Positions 1 to 8,578 of a stretch of DNA of 61,007 nt are shown piece after piece. The notes below the pieces were generated by a model. That model was not told the origin of the DNA. It was given only the letters and a program-made list of their open reading frames with translations, and did no database searches. The first letter of the stretch is position 1. The number at the start of each line of letters is the position of its first letter. The stretch lies in IMG/VR virus record IMGVR_UViG_3300028610_000483, positions 1-61,007 of that record; one strand, given 5' to 3'. The stretch is from a virus. A program made the translations under genes and the position numbers.

Positions 1-144
1 AACAAGAAGTGATTGGTTAAGACTTGTTCCTGCCTTCGAACCACGTAACATATTAGTATTTAAAAATCCAATAATTGTTACTAGATCACCAAACTCAATA
101 TCTGCTAATGATGCTTGGGCCGTAACAAATTCTAATGCTGATCT
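1..144. repeat. Direct terminal overlap, left copy
   Basis: These 144 bases are identical to the last 144 bases of the window (60864-61007). Both copies lie inside the tape-measure gene and keep its reading frame when merged, so this is most simply the overlap left when a circular or circularly permuted genome is assembled as a linear contig. A true packaged terminal repeat inside a structural gene is less likely. Confidence 0.95.
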
Positions 145-1050
145 CAGTTCTTCTAGTTCGACTTGCTGAGAAGTATACGTAAAAGTTAAAATATCAGCAA
201 TTTTAGTAAACCTTTCACTTGTTGTAGCTGCTTCTTCTAACGACTCACCAAACACATTATAGGCACCGGCAACAAGCTTGGCAGTTTCTTCTAAGTCAGA
301 GTTCAAACCAATAGCAGTATTCATCACTGCGGGTAAACCTGCTAACTGTTCTTCAGCAGTAAGTCCAGCACTACCAAGAGCAAAGAGTGCTTCAGCCGTT
401 TGAAAAATCTTACCACGTGACGCACCAAAATCTAAGGCGGCATCACGTAAATCTTGAAACGCTTCAGACGAAGCACGAGTTACCGTTTGTGCTCTACGAA
501 ATGAACGTTCAAGTTGGTCTAATTGTTGAACAGACGATGTAACAGCCGTCGTGCCAAGCCGAATTACTCCATAAATCAAGGCATAGCCAGCAGCAAACTT
601 ACTTGCCTGTCGCAAAAAACTACCAAAGGTCAAATTCATTTTATCAAACGACTGACCGGCTCCGGTTGCTCTACGTTGAGCAATCGACATAGCTTCACCA
701 ATACGACGTGAACTTGGGCCGACAATACGTGAAGCACGAGCATACTGACCAAGCTCTTTATTTAGTTGTAGCATCGAGCGAGTTGTAACCTTAGAACCTG
801 CTGCTACAATTTGAATGCCTTGACGCGCACGACCTGACGCGCCTCGTGTTTTACTAAGAGCAGTGGCTACACGTTCAGTGCTTCGTCCAAGACGTTGAGT
901 GCTATCTGTAGACTTATCGGTTGCAGACCTCGAACTGTTTAGCTGTTGCTCTGCTTGTTTCAATCGTTGAGACATACGAGCAATAGCTGCTTCAGCCTGA
1001 GCTGATTCAACACTATATGTTACAATAAACTGCGATTGTTCAATTGCCAT
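1..1050 (-). CDS. Tail tape-measure protein, N-terminal part (gene crosses the contig join)
   Basis: This is the first 350 codons of a tape-measure gene that continues in frame at the other end of the contig (59229-60863), giving 894 aa on the circle. The protein sets tail length and is threaded through the tail tube. The start ATG at 1050 overlaps the upstream stop as TAATG. The N-terminus is a Gln/Ser-rich coiled coil. It is followed by a region resembling the TP901-type tape-measure core: helices, a glycine/alanine-rich hydrophobic patch near residues 165-180, and a segment around residues 310-345 ending in LRGSKAGTSLNQ. Its place directly after the chaperone pair with the frameshift site is the classic siphovirus order. 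Confidence 0.9.
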   Translation of the reverse strand, partial: MAIEQSQFIVTYSVESAQAEAAIARMSQRLKQAEQQLNSSRSATDKSTDSTQRLGRSTERVATALSKTRGASGRARQGIQIVAAGSKVTTRSMLQLNKELGQYARASRIVGPSSRRIGEAMSIAQRRATGAGQSFDKMNLTFGSFLRQASKFAAGYALIYGVIRLGTTAVTSSVQQLDQLERSFRRAQTVTRASSEAFQDLRDAALDFGASRGKIFQTAEALFALGSAGLTAEEQLAGLPAVMNTAIGLNSDLEETAKLVAGAYNVFGESLEEAATTSERFTKIADILTFTYTSQQVELEELRSALEFVTAQASLADIEFGDLVTIIGFLNTNMLRGSKAGTSLNQSLLV

Positions 1051-1376
1051 TAGACTTTTCCTGTGAAATCAAATACTTCTACGCTTGCTCCTTGTGGAGC
1101 TTTTATGCGACTGCGAACTTTATCTAAATACGCATCTCGTTTTTGTTTTTTCTTACGACGTAATTTATCTTCTTTTACCCATGCAAAAAACGCATCAAGC
1201 CATAAGTCATTTTCAATAATATCGCTTGACAACTCATCATAGGATTCTGTGCTCAACGCAGAATATGTATTGTCATATACCCGCAGCCAATACACAAAAT
1301 GATGTTGTGCGGGTGTTAATCTGCCCGACCCATCAAGGAACAACAATCCCAATTCCTTGACATTCTCATAGCTCAA
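1050..1376 (-). CDS. Tail-assembly chaperone frameshift extension (GT-like C-terminal part)
   Basis: This is an open frame of 108 codons from a TTG at 1376, lying -1 relative to the upstream chaperone gene and overlapping its stop by 4 bases. The frame stays open back to a CCCTTTC heptamer at 1406-1412, so the natural product is probably a 328-aa fusion: 210 residues of the upstream protein plus 118 from here. The segment is helical, with a Lys/Arg-rich stretch (RRKKKQKR). Position immediately before the tape measure matches lambda G/GT-type chaperones. Independent initiation at the weak TTG is the less likely alternative. Confidence 0.75.
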   Translation of the reverse strand: MSYENVKELGLLFLDGSGRLTPAQHHFVYWLRVYDNTYSALSTESYDELSSDIIENDLWLDAFFAWVKEDKLRRKKKQKRDAYLDKVRSRIKAPQGASVEVFDFTGKV

Positions 1377-2035
1377 CTGCCAGTGTTGGGATCGGGCGAG
1401 ACGACGAAAGGGGCTTCTGAGGCTCCTAAGCCGTAAAACAGTTGAAGAAAATTACTTAACAAAACAAGTCCAAGTTGAGAGTCACGAGAATTCATAAACA
1501 CTTCAACAGACGAATAAACAGGCGTCCACTTCTTTCCTGTCTTTTTTCGTTTCTCTGCACATGCCGCAACTAAATAAGCATGTTCTTCCATCTTAGCCAG
1601 ATTTTCAACTGTATCCCCAAACAATTCACTTTCTTTTTTTAATGCATCATCAATCTTACTACGTAACTTAGAAATTTCATTCGTTAATCCTGATATGAGT
1701 TTTTTTGATTTCTCTCGTGCTGAGTCTCCATCCTTCACGAGATCGAATAATTCAACGAGCTTCTCTTCTTCTTTATTTCGAAACTCTTCTAAAATTCTTT
1801 CTGTTGAAGGAAGCACTACACCACGTTCTTCATACAATCGTTTCATTTCATCTTTTGTCAAATACTCATTGTTTCGAAGAAACATAGCATACGCTCGTGC
1901 AGAACATTTTCGAGCTTCAATTTCTTCAGCATGTGTTGGTCGTCTCACAGAATAACTCGGATCGTCACCAAGCTGTAAAATCTCGCGGCGGCCTTCAAGC
2001 AATTCAAGCTCTAATTGTTTGTCTACTTGACTCAT
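1373..2035 (-). CDS. Tail-assembly chaperone (G-like)
   Basis: A 220-aa, highly charged, mostly helical protein with a predicted coiled coil around residues 75-140. It has no recognised enzyme motif. Position between the tail-tube gene and the tape measure, together with a slippery heptamer at codons 208-210 and an open -1 frame beyond, identifies it as the short form of a tail-assembly chaperone pair. Such proteins bind the tape measure while the tail tube polymerises. The function is inferred from context, not from clear sequence similarity. Confidence 0.7.
   Translation of the reverse strand: MSQVDKQLELELLEGRREILQLGDDPSYSVRRPTHAEEIEARKCSARAYAMFLRNNEYLTKDEMKRLYEERGVVLPSTERILEEFRNKEEEKLVELFDLVKDGDSAREKSKKLISGLTNEISKLRSKIDDALKKESELFGDTVENLAKMEEHAYLVAACAEKRKKTGKKWTPVYSSVEVFMNSRDSQLGLVLLSNFLQLFYGLGASEAPFVVSPDPNTGS
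1406..1412 (-). promoter_or_regulatory. Programmed -1 frameshift slippery heptamer
   Basis: On the minus strand the heptamer reads C CCT TTC in the frame of the upstream chaperone gene, the X_XXY_YYZ pattern. After a -1 slip both tRNAs can re-pair (CCC, TTT), and the new frame is open for 118 codons to 1050. It lies about 30 bases before the upstream stop codon. No strong stimulatory stem was worked out downstream. Confidence 0.72.
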
Positions 2036-2076
2036 AGTATCTCCTTACCTTACGACAATAAAAAACACCACATCAA

Positions 2077-2295
2077 TTAAGATGCGGTGTTACTAGAAAT
2101 AAACTTTTCTTTAGCCAAACCCAACTGCATCTGTAGGGAACGCACTTCTTCATGAGCAAGTTCTTTAATGACGCTTTTGAGAAAATCAGCGTCTTTTGAT
2201 GAACTACGATCATAAATCTCAACGCGTTTCATCAACTTGCCTACAAGAGAGTTTCCCCATACCTTTACTGTGTCAAACGCGATGCGATCATCCAT
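2077..2295 (-). CDS. Small protein between tail tube and chaperone
   Basis: A 72-aa helical protein of unknown function. Lys- and Glu-rich helices cover residues 30-65. It follows the tail-tube gene after an 87-base gap that can fold into nested stems, and lies 42 bases before the chaperone start. Tail assembly is the contextual guess. No family is recognised. Confidence 0.55.
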   Translation of the reverse strand: MDDRIAFDTVKVWGNSLVGKLMKRVEIYDRSSSKDADFLKSVIKELAHEEVRSLQMQLGLAKEKFISSNTAS

Positions 2296-2317
2296 TACCT
2301 TACCTCACGGTTGTAAT

Positions 2318-2372
2318 GATGGTGCTGCCTTGAGTATTAGGATATAATGTCAAGGACTTACACACCACCATC
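2318..2372 (-). other. Nested stem-loop between tail-tube gene and next gene
   Basis: A 7-bp stem (2318-2324 with 2366-2372) encloses a 6-bp stem (2328-2333 with 2350-2355). No U-tract follows on the minus strand, so it is not a standard intrinsic terminator. A 3' stabilising or processing stem after a highly expressed structural gene is plausible. Confidence 0.4.
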
Positions 2373-2382
2373 GGGGGATATC

Positions 2383-3609
2383 TTACGTTAAAGCCTCATT
2401 CGTCGTATAGGTTAAATTATCCGACTCAAGAGTAAAGTTTTCAAGCAATGCTTCAGTCACAGCAGCTTCAGTGCTCCCACCAGTGACTTTCAAGTTTCTC
2501 ACAAGATACTTAGCAAGAAACGTTGTGTGTGCTTCATCAGCATAAACACGAATTTCTAAATCCAAATCTTCAAGAAACGATTCAATATCAATAATCGTTC
2601 CTGCGCCTGCAACGTCTCCACGAAGCACCTGTTCAAGTGTTAAGTCTGAAAACAATGCGCCAGGAGTGACCACAACATTCGTTGAATTCGTTACACGTTT
2701 AACAAGCTCATTACTTCCGATCTCACCAAACTCTTGACGATCAAATGTTGCAGCAATGGCAACTGATTGAAGACGTAGCACATCTAACTTCGAAACAGCA
2801 CCACTCTTCAATTCGATCTCAACATTCTTTGCTGGAATATGAAACGCATTTGAATCATCAACAGCTTCGAATGAGCTACCTGTTGACGCAGCATAATGCA
2901 ACGTAAGTTTATCGGCTTCAACAATATCTCCAATAATAGTCAACGTTGCGCCTGCAATGGAGAAATCAACACCTTCAACAAGTTCTGTTTGGACTGAAGC
3001 ACGAATTTTTGTAGCTCTAAAAACTTTGGCTCCGGTGTCTGGATCAGCAATCGGAGTTTGAATTAACGTGACTTCATCAGCAACATCTTCACCATTTGAA
3101 ACAAAACGAGCATCGACAATAAAGTGAGCTGCTGTGTTTACTAAACTTTTCATAGATTCAGAAGCAAAACCCCATGATTGTTCGAGCGTTGCGTCTGTAT
3201 CTGTGATTGAAAGATTAAAACTTGTAATAGACGCATCTCGAATATACCGTGTAGCAAGCTGATTATCAGCTTGATTATGAATCGAGAGCAACAGTGAAAA
3301 CTCTGTGTCTCTCATATCATCTAAATCAACGGTAACGGCACTCGATGGGTCTAAGTTTGCAAGAATAGCCCAGGGCTTGATGATACCATACTCATTAATT
3401 ACCATCGTGCCTGTAACATCAGGACGCCGAAACTCACGAAAAGCTTCATCATCTCGTCCTAACTCAAAACCTTTCTCATTAGGTCGTGTAAACGCAAGTG
3501 ACACACTCTGAACACGATCAAGATCGACAGGATCAATACTATGATCAGTTTCAGGAATCACCTTCGGTTTTGATTTTTGTGAATGAACAAATTCTTCTGT
3601 GTAAGGCAT
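2383..3609 (-). CDS. Probable major tail tube protein
   Basis: A 408-aa beta-rich acidic protein, long for a siphovirus tube protein (usually 150-350 aa). Internal Val/Ile/Thr strand-rich segments suggest a tube domain plus an inserted or appended Ig-like domain. It sits after the tail-completion genes and before the chaperones and tape measure, the usual site of the tail tube gene. The start has the shared AGGAGG-type ribosome site. The assignment rests on position, size and beta character. Confidence 0.6.
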   Translation of the reverse strand: MPYTEEFVHSQKSKPKVIPETDHSIDPVDLDRVQSVSLAFTRPNEKGFELGRDDEAFREFRRPDVTGTMVINEYGIIKPWAILANLDPSSAVTVDLDDMRDTEFSLLLSIHNQADNQLATRYIRDASITSFNLSITDTDATLEQSWGFASESMKSLVNTAAHFIVDARFVSNGEDVADEVTLIQTPIADPDTGAKVFRATKIRASVQTELVEGVDFSIAGATLTIIGDIVEADKLTLHYAASTGSSFEAVDDSNAFHIPAKNVEIELKSGAVSKLDVLRLQSVAIAATFDRQEFGEIGSNELVKRVTNSTNVVVTPGALFSDLTLEQVLRGDVAGAGTIIDIESFLEDLDLEIRVYADEAHTTFLAKYLVRNLKVTGGSTEAAVTEALLENFTLESDNLTYTTNEALT

Positions 3610-3624
3610 AACTAATTAACCTCC

Positions 3625-4107
3625 TTATACACGGTTTCGTCTAAGTTCAAAGGTAACTTGCGAACGAAACCGATCTACCTTTGACTGACTTGTATCTCCA
3701 ACTTCGAGAATAGTCACCACAACATTACGTGGTGTTAAAGTTCCGATTTTTTGTGCAACAGCATCAAAGCCAGCTTGACCAGGATGCTTAATATAGTTAA
3801 TCCAATCAAGAACAGACTCTAAAATTTCTGAAATCGTATCAGCCAAATCTTCGGCTTCACCGTGATTTCTGGCATAACAGTTAACAGTAACCACTGTTGT
3901 AGCATTACGAAAAGTGCTATCTCCTAGTTCTAAAGGTTGACGTGGCGATTCTTGAATACCTACAACTAATGTAGGTAGCACTGCAATAACATCAGGAAGT
4001 TCTGCTACAACATCTACGTCACTCGGCCAACTAGGACTATCAAAAAAATCTTTGATAGCATAAAAAATTGAAAGCTTTTCATTTCGTAAATCACTTGGAC
4101 TTGGCAT
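3625..4107 (-). CDS. Probable tail terminator/completion protein
   Basis: 160 aa when started at the ATG at 4107, which has an AGGAG site 9 bases upstream. A TTG two codons earlier is the longer option. The N-terminal helix, central beta strands and final strand (QVTFELRRN) resemble the mixed alpha/beta fold of tail terminators that cap the tail tube. It lies directly before the tail-tube gene and overlaps the preceding gene by 17 bases. Confidence 0.5.
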   Translation of the reverse strand: MPSPSDLRNEKLSIFYAIKDFFDSPSWPSDVDVVAELPDVIAVLPTLVVGIQESPRQPLELGDSTFRNATTVVTVNCYARNHGEAEDLADTISEILESVLDWINYIKHPGQAGFDAVAQKIGTLTPRNVVVTILEVGDTSQSKVDRFRSQVTFELRRNRV

Positions 4108-4900
4108 ATACAACTCCTGCTTTCCAACCCATAATAGCTTCCCCGTATAGTTCCTTACCTAAACGAACATTTGAAACAACAACATCACCTGGACTTACCT
4201 TAATGTCTTTGAAATGGTCAACCGCATTAGCTATACTTCCTAATAAGATAGCTTCAGGCATTTCATCTGTATCTGCGTTATCGCATAACTCTCTTTGTAA
4301 CTCAGCTACATCAATAATAATTGGATGAATCATAGCCTGAACTAAACGACGATCCACATCTAATGCTTCATCACCCGTTAATCCTAAATACGGACTAATC
4401 TCTTGAATCGTTGAACACTGTGAAAGATTACCTAATTTCTTGACAAGAAACTTAGCGAGATTTGGAATCATCTTCAAATTACTCTGGACGACTTCAAACT
4501 GCTTTTTGTGTCGAAAGGACTTTGGAACTAACTTAAGATACTCTGCCAATTCCCAAACAGACTCGACTGACCTATTTCGAAGATTTTGGTAGTTGCGTTG
4601 TTTTAGTGCGACAGTATATCGTTTCACACGATCTTCTTTACGTCCAAAAATGTGAACCTGTTCAACACAACCTTCAAAAGACTTATCGCCTGTTCCTGCA
4701 ATCATATCTACAGCAACATCTAATACAACGTTATATGCCTGATAACCCGACAACATTAAAAAATCAGATGATCCAGGCACCCGAAAATACAAAGCTTTAA
4801 TTGCTTTATCATCTGGAAGATCACGCCACGGCTCTAATTCTCCAAACGTAGCCGCACTTCTAAACACAGAACCATCTTCGTATTTAACAATATACTTCAT
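4091..4900 (-). CDS. Unknown protein within the tail module
   Basis: A 269-aa mixed alpha/beta protein with no recognised motif. The first 100 residues are beta-rich, the middle is helical and Lys/Arg-rich, and the end is hydrophobic. It lies between two predicted virion genes, so it may be a minor tail or connector protein, but its composition is less typical of virion proteins than that of its neighbours. Confidence 0.5.
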   Translation of the reverse strand: MKYIVKYEDGSVFRSAATFGELEPWRDLPDDKAIKALYFRVPGSSDFLMLSGYQAYNVVLDVAVDMIAGTGDKSFEGCVEQVHIFGRKEDRVKRYTVALKQRNYQNLRNRSVESVWELAEYLKLVPKSFRHKKQFEVVQSNLKMIPNLAKFLVKKLGNLSQCSTIQEISPYLGLTGDEALDVDRRLVQAMIHPIIIDVAELQRELCDNADTDEMPEAILLGSIANAVDHFKDIKVSPGDVVVSNVRLGKELYGEAIMGWKAGVVYAKSK

Positions 4901-4922
4901 CAGCTTCCCCCTTAAGCTTGAC

Positions 4923-5555
4923 TTAGTTAAATGTAAAACGAATTGTCAACACAGGTTTCTCAGCAGCAGGCGTTGGATGGTTTGCTGGAACCACTACCTT
5001 AATATTAGTATAGACATCTGTTGCAGCAACCAAAGCACCACCACCACCATTCAATGAAAGTCGATTACTTGATCCTGCAATTTTTGTGCCTGTCCAAGCA
5101 GCCCCAGGTAAACCTGAAGTTGTCAATACCGCACTGATAAAACTATTTGCAGGAGTGCCAGCACCAAGCGACTGAAAGTTCGTCGTGTTATGATTAGTAT
5201 CATCCCAAGCTTCTAAAAATGGCTCAGTCGCCGTTGCTCCATCGAAAGAAAACAGAAAAACAAACTGAGTGTCTTGTGAACCTGCAAGATCAATCAACTT
5301 CAACTCAACACCTGTCGCAGAATCATCAAGCAGAAACGCATCAGCAATTTCAACATCTACGGTGTCGATGAGTGTAGCAGCTTCATTCAACTCAGCCTCA
5401 GTTGGTGTATCTTGACCATCGGCTACTGCTGCACTACCTGCTGACCAAATAATTTCGTCGTTTACCAAATCCAATAACACAAAATTTGCCGGTTGAGCCA
5501 CAAATGTTGCATCAACCGCCGTTGTATTAACAAGAACTGTCACTGCCGTTGCCAT
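4923..5555 (-). CDS. Beta-rich virion protein, probably tail-associated
   Basis: A 210-aa, very Ala/Thr/Val/Asp-rich protein with few basic residues and a glycine-rich turn near residue 170. This is the composition of an Ig-like or jelly-roll virion protein. It is preceded by a good ribosome site (GGAGG) and sits in the tail/connector gene run. No specific family is recognised. Confidence 0.5.
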   Translation of the reverse strand: MATAVTVLVNTTAVDATFVAQPANFVLLDLVNDEIIWSAGSAAVADGQDTPTEAELNEAATLIDTVDVEIADAFLLDDSATGVELKLIDLAGSQDTQFVFLFSFDGATATEPFLEAWDDTNHNTTNFQSLGAGTPANSFISAVLTTSGLPGAAWTGTKIAGSSNRLSLNGGGGALVAATDVYTNIKVVVPANHPTPAAEKPVLTIRFTFN

Positions 5556-5567
5556 ACCACTACCTCC

Positions 5568-5963
5568 TTAAAGAATCTCTAATACGAGAAACGTAATTGA
5601 ATATTCCAGACTTTGCGTTCGCATATTCGGACTGTCTGAGTATTGGATATCGCCTATTCGTCTGACGGTATACGTATCAAAACTTCCTGAATCTCGTTCA
5701 ACTGTTAACGTTGCTTCAGCCGTCGTGACTGTTGAACGCAATGTTACAATCTGACTCATTACTGCATCATAGTCACTTCCGATGATAACACCGCGAATAG
5801 TGATGTTGTAAGTCGGTGTCCCGCCAGGAATAACAATCGCTCCATCACCGCGAGTGCCTTCAATCACAACATTTTTAATCCCTGGACGGGGATCATCAAG
5901 ACTACCAACATTTGGTAAAGTAAATGAGTTCCACTGAATCAACGCTGGACTTGGATTTGCCAT
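5568..5963 (-). CDS. Small beta-rich tail protein
   Basis: A 131-aa protein of alternating strands and turns (for example TPTYNITIRGVIIG near residues 49-62, and SLEYSITFLVLEIL at the end). The pattern, a short N-terminal arm followed by a compact beta barrel, resembles tail-tube or baseplate ring proteins. It could be a second tube-like or tail-terminator protein. Assignment is by fold appearance and position only. Confidence 0.45.
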   Translation of the reverse strand: MANPSPALIQWNSFTLPNVGSLDDPRPGIKNVVIEGTRGDGAIVIPGGTPTYNITIRGVIIGSDYDAVMSQIVTLRSTVTTAEATLTVERDSGSFDTYTVRRIGDIQYSDSPNMRTQSLEYSITFLVLEIL

Positions 5964-5966
5964 GAC

Positions 5967-6437
5967 TTAAATAACCTTACCTGTTACAATTTTTGTAAAT
6001 CCCTGACTCGCAATTCGACGAACATCTGGTAGGGTTGTTTCAAACCCTAATGTAAAAAATCGTTTTGCGGTCAACCGAACCGTGGGAACCTTAAATAGTC
6101 GTCCACCATACTTAAAAATTAACAATGAAGCTCGTTTAGGTGTAATCACACCACCAACTTCTTGTATCCTCATATAGACAGGATCAGTCCTACCTGGGCC
6201 TCGTATTTTTCCAACCCCTACAGCCCCAGGTCGAATAACTTCGGCCCTAATTTTAGATATTAAGCGTCCTGACGGACGTTCAATCCCTACATACGACGCA
6301 ATCAACATCCGTTTTGCGCCCTGTGCGCCTATAGAACCTGCTTTGTTTGCTGTTTGTTGTTTCACAACACCCAAGCGTTGTAGCATTGCGTTATTCTTCG
6401 TAATCGCATCTGAAGCATTGCCACGGAATCGTAACAT
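5967..6437 (-). CDS. HK97 gp10-like head-tail/tail completion protein (tentative)
   Basis: A 156-aa strongly basic protein with an N-terminal helix, a central Arg/Gly-rich stretch and a segment around residues 95-125 that could form the beta hairpin seen in gp10-type neck proteins. Its start overlaps the preceding gene's stop by one base (6437). Such proteins join finished heads to tails. Position between the connector genes and the tube genes fits. Confidence 0.5.
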   Translation of the reverse strand: MLRFRGNASDAITKNNAMLQRLGVVKQQTANKAGSIGAQGAKRMLIASYVGIERPSGRLISKIRAEVIRPGAVGVGKIRGPGRTDPVYMRIQEVGGVITPKRASLLIFKYGGRLFKVPTVRLTAKRFFTLGFETTLPDVRRIASQGFTKIVTGKVI

Positions 6438-6892
6438 TAAACAATTTTCTGAACAAGTGTCACTTCAACTCTATTCAAATCGTGGTTAGGATCACGAACG
6501 TCACGAATCAACATGCTGCCTGTCTCATCTGTGTAAACTTCATAATCCAGATCACTAATCACAATCCGAACCCCAGCTTTCAAAATATCTCTAAACTTAG
6601 AATCACAGAATGCAACAATAGTGCTTTGCTCGATATTTCCAAGACCTCTTCGAACCTTTGAATCACCACGTAACTCTCGAAACGTGCATGGGATTGAGAT
6701 ACGAGTTCTATTGCCTTCAATTTGTCCAGATGCATTATCTGACGCAGAAACATCTATTGCAGAATTATTTACTGGATCAAACCCACCAACAGGATCAATA
6801 GTAAATCCTCCTGGCAAATAAACTAGCATACGACGTTCAAGGTCTTTGGTAACTCGATCTCGAATATTTCTAACAAGCCGTCGATTAAACAT
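6437..6892 (-). CDS. Probable head-tail stopper/adaptor
   Basis: 151 aa from the ATG at 6892, whose first codons overlap the upstream stop (ATGTTTAA). An in-frame ATG at 6913 lacks a ribosome site and would overlap further. Beta-rich C-terminal half. Position in the neck gene cluster suggests a stopper that closes the portal channel after packaging. No diagnostic motif. Confidence 0.5.
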   Translation of the reverse strand: MFNRRLVRNIRDRVTKDLERRMLVYLPGGFTIDPVGGFDPVNNSAIDVSASDNASGQIEGNRTRISIPCTFRELRGDSKVRRGLGNIEQSTIVAFCDSKFRDILKAGVRIVISDLDYEVYTDETGSMLIRDVRDPNHDLNRVEVTLVQKIV

Positions 6893-7526
6893 TATATTCA
6901 ATCTCTTGTCCATCGAGAGTTCGATGATTGTTTATACCTGCAACATTGATGTAAAAATCATTATTCACACCAGAGATTTTTGCAGTAGCAATTACATCTT
7001 TAATTAGTGCCTCACCAGACTGTCCAGTTTTACGACTTGAGAATCGTGTTTCTCCGGTAGTAAAACTTAACACAAGATACGGATTTAAAATAATCGCACC
7101 CACAGTTGCAGTTAAAGCTTGTTCCCCAAGACTTAACGTTGCACTAATCGTATCTGGATCGGTGAGTGTCCAAGTTGCAAAACCGTATAATACTAGTTTT
7201 CCTACAGCAAGACGTATAGCTTTATCAAGTTCCTCATTCGAGTATGACTTAAAAAACTGATACTTGATAATAATTTCATTCCCGTTTGCAGGAGCCACAT
7301 CAAAAGTAATCCATCCACGATTTACATCAATGGTATAAGCGGTTGTCGGAACACCATTATTAGTTACTTCTTCAACTTCTCCATTACCATCAATAATAAT
7401 ATTAACTTCAGTAAGTGATACTTGAGTTGTAGAACCGTCACCTATAAACTGATCGCTTGTAGACTGCGCCATATCGTCAATAGCGGCTCTAACGTTTTCT
7501 CGTATTGTTGAGATTGCTGTTGACAT
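6885..7526 (-). CDS. Probable head-tail connector (adaptor)
   Basis: A 213-aa protein. An N-terminal helix is followed by beta strands (residues 25-90), a helical segment (SNEELDKAIRLAVGKLVLYG) and a final mixed region. The helical centre with flanking strands resembles the connector that sits under the portal. Position downstream of the capsid genes and just before the stopper supports it. Confidence 0.5.
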   Translation of the reverse strand: MSTAISTIRENVRAAIDDMAQSTSDQFIGDGSTTQVSLTEVNIIIDGNGEVEEVTNNGVPTTAYTIDVNRGWITFDVAPANGNEIIIKYQFFKSYSNEELDKAIRLAVGKLVLYGFATWTLTDPDTISATLSLGEQALTATVGAIILNPYLVLSFTTGETRFSSRKTGQSGEALIKDVIATAKISGVNNDFYINVAGINNHRTLDGQEIEYNV

Positions 7527-7535
7527 ACTAACTCC

Positions 7536-7712
7536 TTACGAGGGATTTACTTTCTTAATATTATGAGGACGGGCTGACTTCTGTTCAAGAGTATTAGCTG
7601 CAAGAATATCATTTAAGTTAGCAGCCTCAACTGTCTCAACAACACCTGTCTTCTCTGGTGAAAACTTTAACAAACTAGGAACCTGATGTGTATTTGCTCG
7701 ACCTATTGGCAT
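7536..7712 (-). CDS. 58-aa virion-region protein
   Basis: The ATG at 7712 follows AAGG at a workable distance. The gene ends 10 bases before the next start and begins 10 bases after the previous stop, so it fills an otherwise empty gap. The protein is hydrophilic with a central helix. Function unknown. Perhaps a minor head or connector component. Confidence 0.55.
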   Translation of the reverse strand: MPIGRANTHQVPSLLKFSPEKTGVVETVEAANLNDILAANTLEQKSARPHNIKKVNPS

Positions 7713-7721
7713 GATTTAGCC

Positions 7722-8153
7722 TTACGGAGTTTTCGTATAGTCAATCCAACAAAAACCACTATCCCAATCTAAAGCATCATTAGGATCAATCACTAGATTG
7801 GCACCCTGAACTTGAACATGAATACCTTGGTTACTAGCGGTGTTTCCAGAACCAGTGCCTATCAAAATTTTATCACCCGATGTAGCCTCAACAACATAAC
7901 CTCCAACGTATAAAACATCGTTAGGAGTCAAACCAAGAGCGATTGTTGCTGCAACACCTAGCGCAACATCAGCAATCGTAAAATACTGTCTAAATACGTC
8001 GCCAAAACGACCACCATACTGTATAGGGGCAAAATATTCTACACCATCTTGAGCTGCTTCAAATACATTAGTATCAACGCGCTCTAACGTATCATCAGCA
8101 GTCGATAAATCAAAAGTGCCTTCAAGTGGATTAAACACAAATTTTCTACGCAT
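7722..8153 (-). CDS. Beta-rich virion protein
   Basis: A 143-aa protein with Val/Gly-rich strands (residues 62-120) and an aromatic C-terminus. It starts after an AGGAAC ribosome site. The pattern resembles trimeric fibre-tip or decoration domains, and it stands in a run of small beta-rich proteins following the fibre gene at 9116-9955. It may be part of the same head or neck fibre. No family recognised. Confidence 0.5.
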   Translation of the reverse strand: MRRKFVFNPLEGTFDLSTADDTLERVDTNVFEAAQDGVEYFAPIQYGGRFGDVFRQYFTIADVALGVAATIALGLTPNDVLYVGGYVVEATSGDKILIGTGSGNTASNQGIHVQVQGANLVIDPNDALDWDSGFCWIDYTKTP

Positions 8154-8182
8154 AATAGTTCCTATCAGTTAAAAAAGCAAAA

Positions 8183-8389
8183 TTAAAGTTCAAAAAAGAA
8201 TTTGAATGTATGAATTGTTGGGTCTGCCCAAAACGTCGCAGCATCAGTATCCGTTGGCATCTTTGCATACTTAATATCTTCTGCTACCACAGGAACATGT
8301 TGTATATAAATTTGTCCTGACTTATCTGACAATAACGTATACGTATCTGACGTTACGGTTTTTATTCCGTTAATGAAAAATCCATTCAT
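8183..8389 (-). CDS. 68-aa virion-region protein
   Basis: A small beta-type protein with hydrophobic ends, initiated after AGAGGT. It sits in the cluster of small genes between the fibre and the connectors. No recognised motif. Confidence 0.5.
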   Translation of the reverse strand: MNGFFINGIKTVTSDTYTLLSDKSGQIYIQHVPVVAEDIKYAKMPTDTDAATFWADPTIHTFKFFFEL

Positions 8390-8413
8390 TGTAGTTACCT
8401 CTTTCTAAAAAGT

Positions 8414-8578
8414 TTAATTACCGTTTGAAACCTTAGAGGATGCAGACGGACGAAATGGCCCCGCAAGTCCTGACCTTGTTATGCTCGGCGGTGCTGTTTG
8501 TGCCACAAAAATAGGAGGATAAAATACATGACCTTCAGTAGCTAGTAAAATTGGTTGTGTTAAGGGTTGGTCAGCCAT
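8414..8578 (-). CDS. 54-aa Pro/Ser-rich protein, translationally coupled
   Basis: The start ATG overlaps the previous stop as TAATG at 8578. The sequence is rich in Pro, Gln and Ser (for example AQTAPPSITRSGLAG), which suggests an extended linker or a capsid-binding peptide rather than a globular enzyme. It fills the gap between two virion-type genes. Function unknown. Confidence 0.55.
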   Translation of the reverse strand: MADQPLTQPILLATEGHVFYPPIFVAQTAPPSITRSGLAGPFRPSASSKVSNGN

